Notes: a model not told the origin generated them from the sequence alone. A stretch of 64,000 nucleotides of DNA from Micromonospora inositola (GCF_900090285.1 NZ_LT607754.1:1860001-1924000); one strand, 5' to 3'. Counted from the stretch's first letter, positions 10,985-20,379 are shown. Numbers and translations: made by a program.

Positions 10985-11566
10985 TCAGGCCTGGCGGACG
11001 GCCTCGCCCTCGATCTCGATCTTGATCTTCTTGCCGACCAGGACGCCGCCGGTCTCCAGGGCGACGTTCCAGGTCAGGCCGAAGGCCTCGCGGTCGATCT
11101 CGGTGCTGGCGGAGAAGCCGAAGATGTCCTGACCGAACGGGCTGCGGCCGACCCCCTCGAACTCGACCTCCAGCTCCACCGGACGGGTGACGTCCTTGAT
11201 GGTCAGCTCGCCGGCGAGGATGAACTCGTTCCCGTTCCGGGACTTCACACCGGTGCTGCGGAACTCCAGCGTCGGGAACTTCTCCACGTCCAGGAAGTCC
11301 CCGCTGCGCAGGTGCGCGTCACGGTCGGCCATTGCGGTGTGGATGCTGGCCGCCTGGATGGTGGCGGTGACGGCGGACTCCATCGGGTCCTCCGCGACGG
11401 TGATCGTGGCGGCCGCCTCGGCGAACTCACCGCGCACCTTGCTGACCATCATGTGCCGGGCGACGAACCCGACCCGCTTGTGAGCCGCGTCCAGCAGGTA
11501 GGTGCCGGCGGCCGGGATGGTGAGCCCTGCCCAGTCGCGGGTAACCGCTTCGGTGCTGCTGGTCAT
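10985..11566 (-). CDS. YceI family lipocalin-like protein
   Basis: The 193-residue product shows the YceI pattern: GTYLLDAAHKRVGFVARHMM at the start, VRGEF, a SIHTAMADRDAHLRSGDFLD loop and FPTLEFRS, then LTIKDVTRPVELEVEF. YceI proteins form a beta-barrel that binds polyisoprenoids or amides and are often stress or acid inducible. No signal peptide is present, so this one is probably cytoplasmic, as in many actinobacteria. The ATG at 11566 has GGAGG with 8-nt spacing. It is divergent from a MarR regulator that probably controls it. Confidence 0.93.
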   Translation of the reverse strand: MTSSTEAVTRDWAGLTIPAAGTYLLDAAHKRVGFVARHMMVSKVRGEFAEAAATITVAEDPMESAVTATIQAASIHTAMADRDAHLRSGDFLDVEKFPTLEFRSTGVKSRNGNEFILAGELTIKDVTRPVELEVEFEGVGRSPFGQDIFGFSASTEIDREAFGLTWNVALETGGVLVGKKIKIEIEGEAVRQA

Positions 11567-11591
11567 GGGTGCTGTCCTCCAGGAGAGATGA

Positions 11592-11619
11592 TTGAGTAGC
11601 CCAACGACTGACTAAGCAA
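11592..11619. promoter_or_regulatory. Candidate MarR operator, imperfect inverted repeat
   Basis: TTGAGTAG (11592-11599) and CTAAGCAA (11612-11619) form an imperfect inverted repeat (6 of 8 pairs) with a 12-bp spacer. It overlaps the transcription-start region expected for the yceI-like gene, which would suit repression by the divergent MarR protein. This is inferred from position and symmetry. Confidence 0.45.
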
Positions 11620-11649
11620 CTATAAGCACAGCAATATTCCGTGTGTCAA
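11619..11649 (-). promoter_or_regulatory. Promoter of the yceI-like gene
   Basis: On the minus strand a perfect TTGACA (11649-11644) is followed after 19 bases by TATAGT (11624-11619). It is the best housekeeping-type promoter I saw in the window. Confidence 0.6.
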
Positions 11650-11656
11650 GTACTGC

Positions 11657-11662
11657 TAGGAT
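11657..11662 (+). promoter_or_regulatory. -10 element for leaderless marR transcript
   Basis: TAGGAT ends exactly 6 nt before the GTG at 11669, the spacing expected when transcription starts at the start codon. Confidence 0.6.
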
Positions 11663-11668
11663 GGGTGC

Positions 11669-12178
11669 GTGGACCAGAACGTGTTCGACGACCCCCGGAT
11701 CACCGCCGTGGGCCTCCTCCACGAGGCGCACGCCGGCCTGTCGGCGCGGTTCGCCGCCCAGTTGGAGAAATACGGCCTCTCCCCGGTCGAGTTCGAGGTA
11801 CTGACCCGGCTCGCCCGCTCACCCGGCAACCAGTTGCGGATGACCGACCTCGCCGCGCAGACCTCCCTCTCCACCAGTGGGGTGACCCGGGTGGTCGACC
11901 GGATGGAGCGGGACGGCCTGATCTGCCGCCGGGCCTGCCCCTCCGACCGACGCAGCTCGTACGCGGTGGTCACCGCCGCCGGCCTGGCCCGGCTGGACGA
12001 GATCCTCCCCGGGCACCTGCGGCTCATCGAGGAGTGGTTCACCGGACAGCTCGAACCGGCCGCGCTGGCGGCTCTCCTGGACGGGCTGCGCCGGGTCCGC
12101 GACGCGGTCCACCCGGGCGCGACCGCCGGCAGCACCGACCCCGCGCCGACCAAGACACCGGCGCAGACCGGCTCCTGA
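11669..12178 (+). CDS. MarR family transcriptional regulator
   Basis: The 169-residue protein has the winged helix-turn-helix of MarR proteins: LSPVEFEVLTRLARSPG, then LRMTDLAAQTSLSTSGVTRVVDRMERDGL (recognition helix) and the wing RRACPSDRRSSYAVVT. A C-terminal dimer helix and a disordered tail follow. The GTG at 11669 is favoured because TAGGAT lies 6 nt upstream. The gene is divergent from the YceI gene with a 102-base shared control region, so auto-repression and control of yceI are likely. The inducer is unknown. Confidence 0.93.
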   Translation: MDQNVFDDPRITAVGLLHEAHAGLSARFAAQLEKYGLSPVEFEVLTRLARSPGNQLRMTDLAAQTSLSTSGVTRVVDRMERDGLICRRACPSDRRSSYAVVTAAGLARLDEILPGHLRLIEEWFTGQLEPAALAALLDGLRRVRDAVHPGATAGSTDPAPTKTPAQTGS

Positions 12179-12310
12179 CCGGAATCCGCCGTCCCCGCCC
12201 ACCGGCAGAAAGACCGGCAGAAGCGACCTATTCCAGGTCTACACCCGTCTAAAACCCACCAAATAGCCCACCGGTGGCGGATAGGCTTCCGTCAGCGGGG
12301 GCGCACCGGG

Positions 12311-12374
12311 GGGTGCCGGCGCGAGCGATGAGCGAGGGGCAACACCAGGGGGCTTTTTCGCTCGCGCCACCCCC
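12311..12374. terminator. Long bulged hairpin between convergent genes
   Basis: Perfect 11-bp arms GGCGCGAGCGA (12318-12328) and TCGCTCGCGCC (12358-12368) are extended beyond a 3-nt bulge by GGGGGT/ACCCCC pairing. The 29-nt loop ends in TTTTT. It lies between the marR stop and the end of the STAND regulator, so a bidirectional terminator is likeliest. Confidence 0.5.
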
Positions 12375-12434
12375 GCGCCCCCTCCCCCCGGACACCGTCC
12401 CGGGTCGAGGTTCCCGCACCGACCAACGGCATGA

Positions 12435-15020
12435 TCAGCCCGGCGCACCCCGCCGGGCGTCGGCCGCGCGACGCGCCACCAACGCGTACAGCAGGGACTC
12501 CTCCTGCGGCAGCAGACTGATCCCGCCCGCCCGGCGGACCTCGTCCAGCCGAGCCAGCACCGTCACGTCGGCCGTGCTCGCCGCGAGCCCGACCAGCGCC
12601 TCCACCACGTCCCGCCGGTCCTGGCCGTCGGCGCCCGCCTCGGCCGCAGCGGCGAACCACTCGGCCGCCAACTCCCGGTCACCCTGGTACAGGGCGAGGT
12701 TGCCCTCGATCAGCGCGCACACCGCGTCCTCCGGTCGCCCGGCAGCGGCAACCCCCGCGCCCCGCGGCGGGCGGCGCTGCCCGGGCACCGGGGAATCGGC
12801 CGTTCCCGACCGCAGCTCGGCCACCACCTCCAGCGCCTCGGCGGCCCGGCCATCCTGAGCCAGCGCCAGCCCCACCGTGCCGAGGACCCGGCGGCGGTGC
12901 CCCGGGTCGCCCAGCTCGGCCAGCACCGTCGCCACCCGCCCGCCCTGCTCCACCGCGTCGGCGTACCGGCCCTCCAGGCGGTTCACCTCGGCCAGGTTCG
13001 CGCGGGCGAGCACCCGCAGCCGCCGCTCCCCGCACTGGGCGGCCAGCCGGTCCACCGCGGCCAGTCGACGTCGCGCCCCGGCCAGGTCGCCCACCCGGAT
13101 GTCGTGCCAGGTCAGGTTGTTCTGGGCGACCGCCATGTCCCGCACCCGGCCGTGCCGGGTGGCCAGCTCCAGCGCCGCCTCGGCGTGCTCCCTCGCCTCG
13201 TTGTGGCCACCGGTGGCGTGCAGCAGCGCGCAGAGCACCGACCGCGCGGAGAGTTCTCCGGACACCTCGTCGGCGTCCCGGAAGACGTCCAACGCGGCAC
13301 GCGCCGCCGGCAGCTCGTCCGCCCCCGCGCCGTGCTCGGCGGCCAGCTGGGCCACCCCGAGCAGCGCCCAGGCCCGCAGCACCGGATCGGCGTCGGCGGT
13401 ACGCGGATCGGCCAGCAACCGGTGCAGCCACCGGCGCCCGGAGACGTCCCGCCCCCGGAACCGCCACCACCGCGGCAGCGCGGCCGCCAGCCGCAGCGCG
13501 GTGACCGGATCGTCGACGGCGGCGTGCGCCAGGGCGGCGGTGATGTCGCTGGTCGCCTCGTCGAGCAGGTGCACGGCGACGGCCAGCTCCGCCCCCACCA
13601 GGTCCGGCGCGGTCCGGACCACCAGCCCGGTGACCACCCGGGCGTGCCGCCGCCGTACGCGGGTCAGCTCCCCCTCGCGGCCGGCCTGCTCGGTGGCGAA
13701 GTCGCGTACCGCGTCGAGGAGGCGGAACCGGAACGGAGCCGTACCCCGGACACTGAGCAGCCCGAGTTCGAGCAGCCGGTCCAGCAGCGGGACCGCGTCC
13801 GCCCGGTCGCCGCCGTCGGCCAGCAGCTCCTCGGCCAGCTCCACCGACCAGCGGTTGGCGAACACGGAGAGCCGGCGCAGCGCCGCCCGCTCCCCGGGCG
13901 CCAACAGGCGGTAACTGGTCGCCACCGCGTCGCGGAGGGTCACCGCGCCCTCCGCCGGGTCCCGGCCCGGCCGACCCTCGGATGTCGCCAGGTCGAGGAC
14001 GCGGTCGCCGTACCGGTCGAGCAGCTCCGTGACGTCGAGGATCCGGCCGCGGGCGGCCATCAACTCGATCGCCAGCGGCAGCCCGCCCAGCCGACGGACC
14101 AACGCGGCGACCGCGGGCAGCTCGGCGAGGGTGGGCGGCTCGCGGCGCACCTGGGCGAGGCGGGCGGTGAAGAGCGCCGCCGCCGGCCACCGGTCCAGCT
14201 CCGCCCGGCCCGCCGGCACCGTCCCCGCCGGCGGTACGTCCAGCGGCGCCACCGGCCGGACCAGTTCACCGCGCAGGCCGACCGGATGCCGACCGGTCAC
14301 CAGCACCCGCAGGGTCGGCGCCGCGGCGAGCAGCCGGCGCAGCGCCTCGGCCACCGGGTCGGGCGCCCGTTCCACCGCGTCCACCAACAGCAGCGCCGGT
14401 CGTCCGCCGAACCGGCCGGCCAGGTCGCGCAGCCGGTTCACGCCGAACACCGCGGCCGAGGCGGCGAGCACGTCCACCGCGTCGGAGCCCTCGCCGACCA
14501 GCACCCCGGCGACACCGGCGGGGTGGTCGGCGGCGACGGCGTGGGCCGCCGCCAGGGCCAGCGCGGTCTTGCCGACGCCGGCCAGCCCGATCAGGCTCAC
14601 CACCGGATGGTCGGCGGTCAGCAGGGCGGCGACCTCGGCGACGTCGCGATCCCGGCCGATCAGCGGGACCGGCTGCGGGAGCGCGATCGGCGTACCGGAG
14701 GGGTCGGCGCCCGGGCCGGTGACCGGGAGGTGGCGTCCGGCCGGGCGCGACCCGGCGGCGGGCGACGGCCGGGCCGCCGCGAGGAAGGTCGTCCGGGCGG
14801 CGTGGGTAAGGCCGAGGGCGTCGGCGAGCAGCTCGACCGTGGTGCGCTGGGGGCGCACGGACCGGCCCCGCTCCAGATCGCGGACGGTCCGCACCCCGAC
14901 GCCCGCCCGCGCCGCCAGCTCCGCCTGGGTGAGGCCGGCGGCGAGCCGGTGCCCGCGGAGCAGATCGGACAGCAGGGTACGACCGGCCGGGCTCCGCGAA
15001 CGATCATGATCCGGCGTCAT
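12435..15020 (-). CDS. STAND-type regulator: XRE HTH, NB-ARC-like ATPase and TPR repeats
   Basis: The 861-residue protein begins with an XRE helix-turn-helix (about 10-75; GLTQAELAARAGVGVRTVRDLERG). A P-loop ATPase core follows, with Walker A LIGLAGVGKTAL near residue 148 and Walker B-like ALLLVDAVE, then an LGGLPLAIEL motif typical of NB-ARC/AP-ATPases. The C-terminal 400 residues are helical Ala/Leu/Arg-rich TPR-like repeats. Such regulators are thought to switch with nucleotide and an unknown ligand bound by the repeat domain, often for secondary metabolism. ATG at 15020 is preferred over GTG at 15026; no clear Shine-Dalgarno is visible. The target is unknown. Confidence 0.85.
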   Translation of the reverse strand: MTPDHDRSRSPAGRTLLSDLLRGHRLAAGLTQAELAARAGVGVRTVRDLERGRSVRPQRTTVELLADALGLTHAARTTFLAAARPSPAAGSRPAGRHLPVTGPGADPSGTPIALPQPVPLIGRDRDVAEVAALLTADHPVVSLIGLAGVGKTALALAAAHAVAADHPAGVAGVLVGEGSDAVDVLAASAAVFGVNRLRDLAGRFGGRPALLLVDAVERAPDPVAEALRRLLAAAPTLRVLVTGRHPVGLRGELVRPVAPLDVPPAGTVPAGRAELDRWPAAALFTARLAQVRREPPTLAELPAVAALVRRLGGLPLAIELMAARGRILDVTELLDRYGDRVLDLATSEGRPGRDPAEGAVTLRDAVATSYRLLAPGERAALRRLSVFANRWSVELAEELLADGGDRADAVPLLDRLLELGLLSVRGTAPFRFRLLDAVRDFATEQAGREGELTRVRRRHARVVTGLVVRTAPDLVGAELAVAVHLLDEATSDITAALAHAAVDDPVTALRLAAALPRWWRFRGRDVSGRRWLHRLLADPRTADADPVLRAWALLGVAQLAAEHGAGADELPAARAALDVFRDADEVSGELSARSVLCALLHATGGHNEAREHAEAALELATRHGRVRDMAVAQNNLTWHDIRVGDLAGARRRLAAVDRLAAQCGERRLRVLARANLAEVNRLEGRYADAVEQGGRVATVLAELGDPGHRRRVLGTVGLALAQDGRAAEALEVVAELRSGTADSPVPGQRRPPRGAGVAAAGRPEDAVCALIEGNLALYQGDRELAAEWFAAAAEAGADGQDRRDVVEALVGLAASTADVTVLARLDEVRRAGGISLLPQEESLLYALVARRAADARRGAPG

Positions 15021-15150
15021 GGGCACGAAGAGTACGGATCGGGTGCGACGGCCGGCAGGTCATCGTCGGCCAGCCGACGTTCCGTCGCGGATATCCGACA
15101 GCAGCGCGACCCGCCCGGACCTCGACCGGCCCGGACGGGTCTGCTTCACC

Positions 15151-16305
15151 TCACATGCCGAGGTCGCGGGCGATGACCATGCGCTGCACCTCGCTGGTGC
15201 CCTCGCCGATCTCCAGGATCTTGGCGTCCCGCCAGAACCGGGCGACCGGGTACTCGTTCATGAAGCCGTAGCCGCCGTGAATCTGGGTGGCCTCGCGGGC
15301 GTTGTCCACCGCGACGGTGCTCGCGTGCAGCTTGGCGATCGCGGCCTGCCGCTTGAACGGCTCGCCGGCGAGCATCCGGGCCGCCGCGTCGTAGTACGCC
15401 AGCCGGGCGGTGTGCGCCTTCAGCTCCATGTCGGCGATCTTGAACTGGATCGCCTGGTAGTTGCCGATCGGCTGACCGAAGGCGTGCCGCTCCCTGGCGT
15501 ACCTGATCGACTCGTCGACGCAGCCCTGGGCGAGGCCGACGGCCAGCGCGGCGATCGCGATCCGCCCCTCGTCGAGGATCCGCAGGAACTGGGCGAAGCC
15601 CCGGCCGCGCTCGCCCAGCAGGTTCGCCGCCGGGACCCGGCAGTCGTCGAAGGTCAGCTCGTGGGTGTCCGAGGCGTTCCAGCCGACCTTGGAGTAGGCC
15701 GGCGCGACCGTGAAGCCCGGCGTGCCCGACGGCACGATGATGGTGGAGAGCTCCTTGGCGCCGTCCGGCCTGGTGCCGGTGACCGCGGTGACGGTGACCA
15801 GCGCGGTGATGTCGGTGCCGGAGTTGGTGATGAAGGCCTTGGCGCCGTTGATCACCCACTCGTCGGTCGTCTCGTCCAGCACCGCGCGGGTCTGGGTGCC
15901 GCCGGCGTCCGACCCGAAGCCGGGCTCGGTCAGCCCGAAGCCCGCCACGGCCTCGCCACTGAGCAGCTTCGGCAGCCACTGCGACTTCTGTTCGTCGGTG
16001 CCGAACCGGTAGATCGGCATCGCGCCGAGGGAGACCGCCGCCTCCAGGGTGATCGCCACGCTGGAGTCGACCCGCGCCAGCTCCTCCAGCGCCAGGCAGA
16101 GCGCGAAGTAGTCGCCGCCCATGCCGCCGTGCTCCTCGCCGAAGGGCAGGCCGAACAGCCCCATCTTGCCCATCTGCCGGACGATCTCGTACGGGAAGGT
16201 GTGCTGCTCGTAGTGCTCGGCGATGGTCGGGGCGACCACCTCGCGGGCGAACTCCCGCACGCTCTCCCGCAGCGCCTCTTGTTCCTCGCTGAGCCGGAAG
16301 TCCAT
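15151..16305 (-). CDS. Acyl-CoA dehydrogenase (short/branched-chain type)
   Basis: The 384-residue flavoenzyme starts MDFRLSEEQEALRESVREFA behind AGGAGG. It contains the FAD-binding signatures GFGLTEPGFGSDAGG and the C-terminal ARFWRDAKILEIGEGTSE. The candidate catalytic base is Glu368 in GEGTSE, the position used by short- and medium-chain enzymes; human isovaleryl-CoA dehydrogenase has a non-acidic residue there, so a broader branched or short-chain substrate range, as for Streptomyces AcdH, is plausible. It is the last gene of a minus-strand operon with carboxylase and HMG-CoA lyase genes, pointing to leucine or branched-chain acyl-CoA oxidation. Confidence 0.93.
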   Translation of the reverse strand: MDFRLSEEQEALRESVREFAREVVAPTIAEHYEQHTFPYEIVRQMGKMGLFGLPFGEEHGGMGGDYFALCLALEELARVDSSVAITLEAAVSLGAMPIYRFGTDEQKSQWLPKLLSGEAVAGFGLTEPGFGSDAGGTQTRAVLDETTDEWVINGAKAFITNSGTDITALVTVTAVTGTRPDGAKELSTIIVPSGTPGFTVAPAYSKVGWNASDTHELTFDDCRVPAANLLGERGRGFAQFLRILDEGRIAIAALAVGLAQGCVDESIRYARERHAFGQPIGNYQAIQFKIADMELKAHTARLAYYDAAARMLAGEPFKRQAAIAKLHASTVAVDNAREATQIHGGYGFMNEYPVARFWRDAKILEIGEGTSEVQRMVIARDLGM

Positions 16306-16421
16306 CGGTTCCTCCTGTCAAGGACGGCGCCGCCGGTCGCTCGTGACGCCGGGCGGTCGCTGGTTCTGGTCGCTGTGCCGGACGGTCCGGTGGGGTCGCG
16401 GGGTGCGGTGGGGCGGCGCGG

Positions 16422-17954
16422 TCAGACCGGGGTGACGCCGTGCCGGCGCCGGGAGAAGTGCCGGTCCTTGGTGCGGGCGGCGGCGAACCGGCGGACCAGC
16501 TCGGCGCGCAGCTCGTGCGGCTCGACGATCGCGTCGACCACCAGCTCGCTGGCCAGCCGGACGACGTCGATGTCCCGCTCGTACTCCTCGCGCTTGGCGG
16601 CGACGAAGGCGGCCCGCTCGTCGGCGTCTTCGATGGCGGCGATCTTGTTGGCGTAGACCGCGTTGACCGCCGCCTCCGCGCCCATCACCGCGATCTTCGC
16701 GGTGGGCAGGGCAATCGTGGCGTCCGGCTCGAAACCGGGGCCGGCCATCGCGTAGAGACCCGCGCCGTACGCCTTGCGGACCACCACGCAGATCTTGGGT
16801 ACGGTCGCCTCGGAGATCGCGGTGATCATCTTGGCGCCGTGCCGGATGATGCCCTGCTTCTCCACCGCGCTGCCGACCATGAACCCGGGCACGTCGCTGA
16901 GGAAGAGCAGCGGCACGTTGAACGCGTCGCAGAGCTGCACGAACCGGGTCGCCTTGTCCGCCGAGTCGACGAAGAGCACCCCGCCCTTGAACATCGAGTT
17001 GTTGCCGACCACGCCGACGACCTGGCCGTTCAGCCGGCCGAAGCCGATGGTCAGCTCCTTGGCCCAGAGCGCCTGGATCTCGAAGAACGAGCCGTCGTCG
17101 AGCAGGCCCTTGACGTACCGGCGCATGTCGAAGGCCTGCCGCTCGCTGGCCGGGACAAGCGCGGCCAGGTCGACCTTGTCGGACGCCTCGACGGCCTCGG
17201 CGACCGGCGGCTGCTGCGTCCAGTTCGCCGGCAGGTACGACAGGTAGCGCTTCACCACGTCGAGCGCGTCGGCCTCGGTCTTGCAGAGGAAGTGCCCGAC
17301 GCCGGACTCGGCGCAGTGCACCTTCGCCCCGCCCATCGCCTCCAGGGTGGTCTTCTCGCCGGTGACCATCTCGACCATCCGGTCGGAGCCGAGGTACATG
17401 CTGGCGTTGCCGTCCACCATGGCCACCACGTCGCAGAACGCCGGAATGTACGCCCCGCCGGCCGCGCTCGGCCCGAAGAGCGCGCAGACCTGCGGGATCG
17501 AGCCGGAGGCGCGGACCTGGTTCCAGAAGATCTTGCCGGCGCCGCGCCGACCGGGGAAGAGGTCGACCTGGTCGGTGATCCGGGCGCCGGCCGAGTCGAC
17601 CAGATAGACCATCGGCACACCGGTCGAGTACGCCCGCTCGATGATTCGGATGATCTTCTCGACGGTACGCGCGCCCCAGCTGCCGGCCTTGACCGTGGAG
17701 TCGTTCGCCATCAGGCAGACCTGGCGGCCGTCGATGGTGGCGGTGCCGGTGACCACGCCGTCGGCCGGCAGCCCGTCGGCCATGGCGTTGGCGTAGAGCC
17801 CGTCCTCAACGAAGGAGCCCTCGTCGACCAGGAGCGCGACCCGCTCCCGGGCGAAGAGCTTGCCCTTGGCGGCGTTCGCCGCATGGTACTTGTCCGCACC
17901 GCCGGCCCGGGCGCGCTTGCGCAGCTGCTCCAGTGCCTCACCGTCGAGCGTCAC
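16422..17954 (-). CDS. Acyl-CoA carboxylase carboxyltransferase (beta) subunit, methylcrotonoyl-CoA type
   Basis: The 510-residue protein has the two crotonase-like carboxyltransferase halves. The N half holds the acyl-CoA site (SAGARITDQVDLFPGR, then FGPSAAGGAYIPAFCD) and the C half the biotin site (GFMVGSAVEKQGIIRHGAKM, then AGLYAMAGPGFEPD). GTG at 17954 has GGGAG with 6-nt spacing. The VHCAESGVGHF stretch and the HMG-CoA lyase neighbour favour methylcrotonoyl-CoA over propionyl-CoA. It needs a biotinylated carrier, which is not encoded in this operon. Confidence 0.88.
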   Translation of the reverse strand: MTLDGEALEQLRKRARAGGADKYHAANAAKGKLFARERVALLVDEGSFVEDGLYANAMADGLPADGVVTGTATIDGRQVCLMANDSTVKAGSWGARTVEKIIRIIERAYSTGVPMVYLVDSAGARITDQVDLFPGRRGAGKIFWNQVRASGSIPQVCALFGPSAAGGAYIPAFCDVVAMVDGNASMYLGSDRMVEMVTGEKTTLEAMGGAKVHCAESGVGHFLCKTEADALDVVKRYLSYLPANWTQQPPVAEAVEASDKVDLAALVPASERQAFDMRRYVKGLLDDGSFFEIQALWAKELTIGFGRLNGQVVGVVGNNSMFKGGVLFVDSADKATRFVQLCDAFNVPLLFLSDVPGFMVGSAVEKQGIIRHGAKMITAISEATVPKICVVVRKAYGAGLYAMAGPGFEPDATIALPTAKIAVMGAEAAVNAVYANKIAAIEDADERAAFVAAKREEYERDIDVVRLASELVVDAIVEPHELRAELVRRFAAARTKDRHFSRRRHGVTPV

Positions 17955-18032
17955 GCCGACTCCCTCACCGTACCGACCTGAACGATCGTTAGGTTAGCGC
18001 ATCGGCGCGACGCTCGGCGACCCGCCGACGCG

Positions 18033-18953
18033 TCAGGCGGGCAGCGGGGTGAGGCGGGTGCGAGGGCCGGCGCGGAGGACACCGGAGGGGAGCTTCTTGC
18101 CGAGCAGCTCCTCGGCCAGCTCGGCGGCCTCGATCAGGGCGTCCAGGTCGATCCCGGTGTCGATGCCCATGTCGTGCAGCATGTGCACGGCCTCCTCGGT
18201 GGCCAGGTTGCCGCTCGCCCCCGGCGCGTACGGGCAGCCGCCGAGGCCGCCGACGCTGGCGTCGAACTCGGTGATCCCCAGCTCCAGCGCGGTCAGCAGG
18301 TTGGCCAGCGCGGTACCCCGGGTGTTGTGGAAGTGCAGCAGCACCGGGACGTGCGCGTTGCGGTCGCGTACCGCGGTGACCAGCTCGCGGACCCGGCGCG
18401 GGGTGCCCATGCCGGTGGTGTCGCCGAACGCCACCCGGTCCGCGCCGTCGCGGACCACCCGGTCCACGATGCCGGCGACCCGCTGCGGGTCGACGTCCCC
18501 CTCGTAGGGGCAGCCGAAGCTGGTCGCCACGATCACCTCGGCCCGGGCCCCGGCACCGTGCAGCAGGTCGATCAGCTCGGCGATGTCGTCGAGGGACTCC
18601 TCGGTCGAGCGGTTGACGTTGCGCCGGTTGTGCGTGTCGCTGGCCGAGACCACCACCTCGATCTCGGTGAAGCCGGCGGCCAGGGCGCGCTGCGCGCCGC
18701 GGGTGTTCGGCACCAGCGCCGAGTAGCGCACGCCGTCCGCCTTCGTGGCCCGCTGCCACACCTCGTCGGCGTCGGCCATCTGCGGGATCGCCTTCGGATG
18801 CACGAACGAGACCGCCTCGATCCGCCTGACGCCGGTGCCGGAGAGGGCGTCGAGCAGCCGCACCTTGGCATCGGTCGGGATCGGGTCCTCGTTCTGCAGC
18901 CCGTCGCGCGGCCCGACCTCACGGATGGAGACGAAGTCCGGCAGTTCCGCCAT
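18033..18953 (-). CDS. Hydroxymethylglutaryl-CoA lyase
   Basis: The 306-residue TIM-barrel enzyme cleaves HMG-CoA to acetoacetate and acetyl-CoA in the last step of leucine breakdown. It shows REVGPRDGLQNE at the N-terminus, the metal-binding HFHNTRG (about 207-213) and the family signature GGLGGCPYAPGASGN with catalytic Cys240. ATG at 18953 lies 7 nt after GAGGTG. It sits 88 bases downstream of the biotin carboxylase and 78 upstream of the carboxyltransferase, in the same direction. Confidence 0.95.
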   Translation of the reverse strand: MAELPDFVSIREVGPRDGLQNEDPIPTDAKVRLLDALSGTGVRRIEAVSFVHPKAIPQMADADEVWQRATKADGVRYSALVPNTRGAQRALAAGFTEIEVVVSASDTHNRRNVNRSTEESLDDIAELIDLLHGAGARAEVIVATSFGCPYEGDVDPQRVAGIVDRVVRDGADRVAFGDTTGMGTPRRVRELVTAVRDRNAHVPVLLHFHNTRGTALANLLTALELGITEFDASVGGLGGCPYAPGASGNLATEEAVHMLHDMGIDTGIDLDALIEAAELAEELLGKKLPSGVLRAGPRTRLTPLPA

Positions 18954-19041
18954 AAGGGGTCACCTCACTGTGACGCGTCGCTGTGCTGGGGTCCCCCCAG
19001 CCTCCCACTCCCACCCCGCCAGCCGCACCCAACGCGACGGG

Positions 19042-20379
19042 TCAGCGCATCCGGCCCACGATGCCGGTGTCGTAGTCGCCGGAGAGGAACTCCTCGTTCT
19101 CCAGGAGTTCGGCGAAGAACGGCAGGTTGCACTTCGGGCCGGCGATCTCGAACTGCGCCACGGCGGCCTTCGCACGCTCGACGGCCTCCGCCCGGTCCCG
19201 GCCGCTGACGATCAGCTTGGCCATCAGGCTGTCGTAGAACGGGGTGACCGTGTTGCCGGCGACGTAGCCCGAGTCGACCCGGACCCCGGAACCCGTCGGC
19301 TCGTTCCAGGTGGCGATCGCGCCCGGACCGGGCAGGAAGCGCTTCGGGTCCTCGGCGTTGATCCGGAGCTCGATGGCGTGGCCGCGCGGCGCCAGCGCGT
19401 CCGGGTCGAAGGTCGGGGCCAGACCGGCGGCCACCCGCAGCTGCTCCTCCACCAGGTCCACCCCGTAGACCAGCTCGGTCACCGGATGCTCCACCTGGAG
19501 CCGGGTGTTCATCTCCAGGAAGAAGAACTCGTTCGTCGCGGGGTCGAGCAGACACTCCACCGTCCCCGCGTTCCGGTAGCCGACCGCCTCGCCGGCCCGC
19601 ACCGCGGCGGCCAGGAAGCGCTCGCGCAGCTCCGGCGAGACCGCCGGGGACGGGGATTCCTCGACCAGCTTCTGGTTGCGCCGCTGGACCGAGCACTCCC
19701 GCTCGCCGAGGGCCACCACCCGGCCGTCGGCCAGGCCGAGGATCTGCACCTCGACGTGGCGCACCCGGGGGAAGTACCGCTCGATCAGCACCGAGCCGTC
19801 GCCGAACATCCGCTCGGCGAACGAGCGCACCTTGTCGTACTCGGTGCGGAGCGCCGCCTCGTCGGTCGCCACGCCCATGCCCATGCCGCCGCCGCCGGCC
19901 GCGGCCTTGACCATCACCGGGTAGCCGATCTCGGCGCCGGCCGCGACCGCCGCGGCCAGGTCGGCGGCCGGGTCGGTGGTGCCGGGCGCGACCGGCACCC
20001 CGGCCGCCGCCATCAGGTTCCGGGCGTTGATCTTGTCGCCCATCGCGGTGATCGCGTCCGCGCCGGGTCCGACCCAGATCAGGCCACTCGCCTCGACGGT
20101 ACGGGCGAAGTCCGCGTTCTCCGACAGGAAGCCGTACCCGGGGTGGATCGCCTGCGCTCCGGTGGACTTGGCGGCGGCGAGGATCGCCTCGACGTTCCGA
20201 TAGCTCTGCGCCGGGTTCGCCGGGCCGATGTTCACCGCCTCGTCGGCCTCGGTCACGAACGGCAGGCCGGCGTCGGCCTCCGAGTGCACCGCGATCGCGC
20301 GGATCCCGAGCCGCTTGGCGGTGCGGATGATCCGGCGGGCGATCTCGCCCCGGTTGGCGACCAGCAGTGACTCGATCAT
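19042..20379 (-). CDS. Biotin carboxylase subunit without a carrier domain
   Basis: The 445-residue protein is a complete biotin carboxylase: LLVANRGEIARRIIRTAKRL, HPGYGFLSEN, the ATP-grasp Gly-rich loop KAAAGGGGMGMG, and FLEMNTRLQVEHPVTE with the catalytic Glu/Arg region. It ends at NEEFLSGDYDTGIVGRM, where acyl-CoA carboxylase alpha chains normally continue through a linker into a biotinyl domain with a M-K-M motif. No carrier domain follows in any frame before the lyase 88 bases downstream. The enzyme must therefore use a carrier encoded elsewhere. Confidence 0.9.
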   Translation of the reverse strand: MIESLLVANRGEIARRIIRTAKRLGIRAIAVHSEADAGLPFVTEADEAVNIGPANPAQSYRNVEAILAAAKSTGAQAIHPGYGFLSENADFARTVEASGLIWVGPGADAITAMGDKINARNLMAAAGVPVAPGTTDPAADLAAAVAAGAEIGYPVMVKAAAGGGGMGMGVATDEAALRTEYDKVRSFAERMFGDGSVLIERYFPRVRHVEVQILGLADGRVVALGERECSVQRRNQKLVEESPSPAVSPELRERFLAAAVRAGEAVGYRNAGTVECLLDPATNEFFFLEMNTRLQVEHPVTELVYGVDLVEEQLRVAAGLAPTFDPDALAPRGHAIELRINAEDPKRFLPGPGAIATWNEPTGSGVRVDSGYVAGNTVTPFYDSLMAKLIVSGRDRAEAVERAKAAVAQFEIAGPKCNLPFFAELLENEEFLSGDYDTGIVGRMR

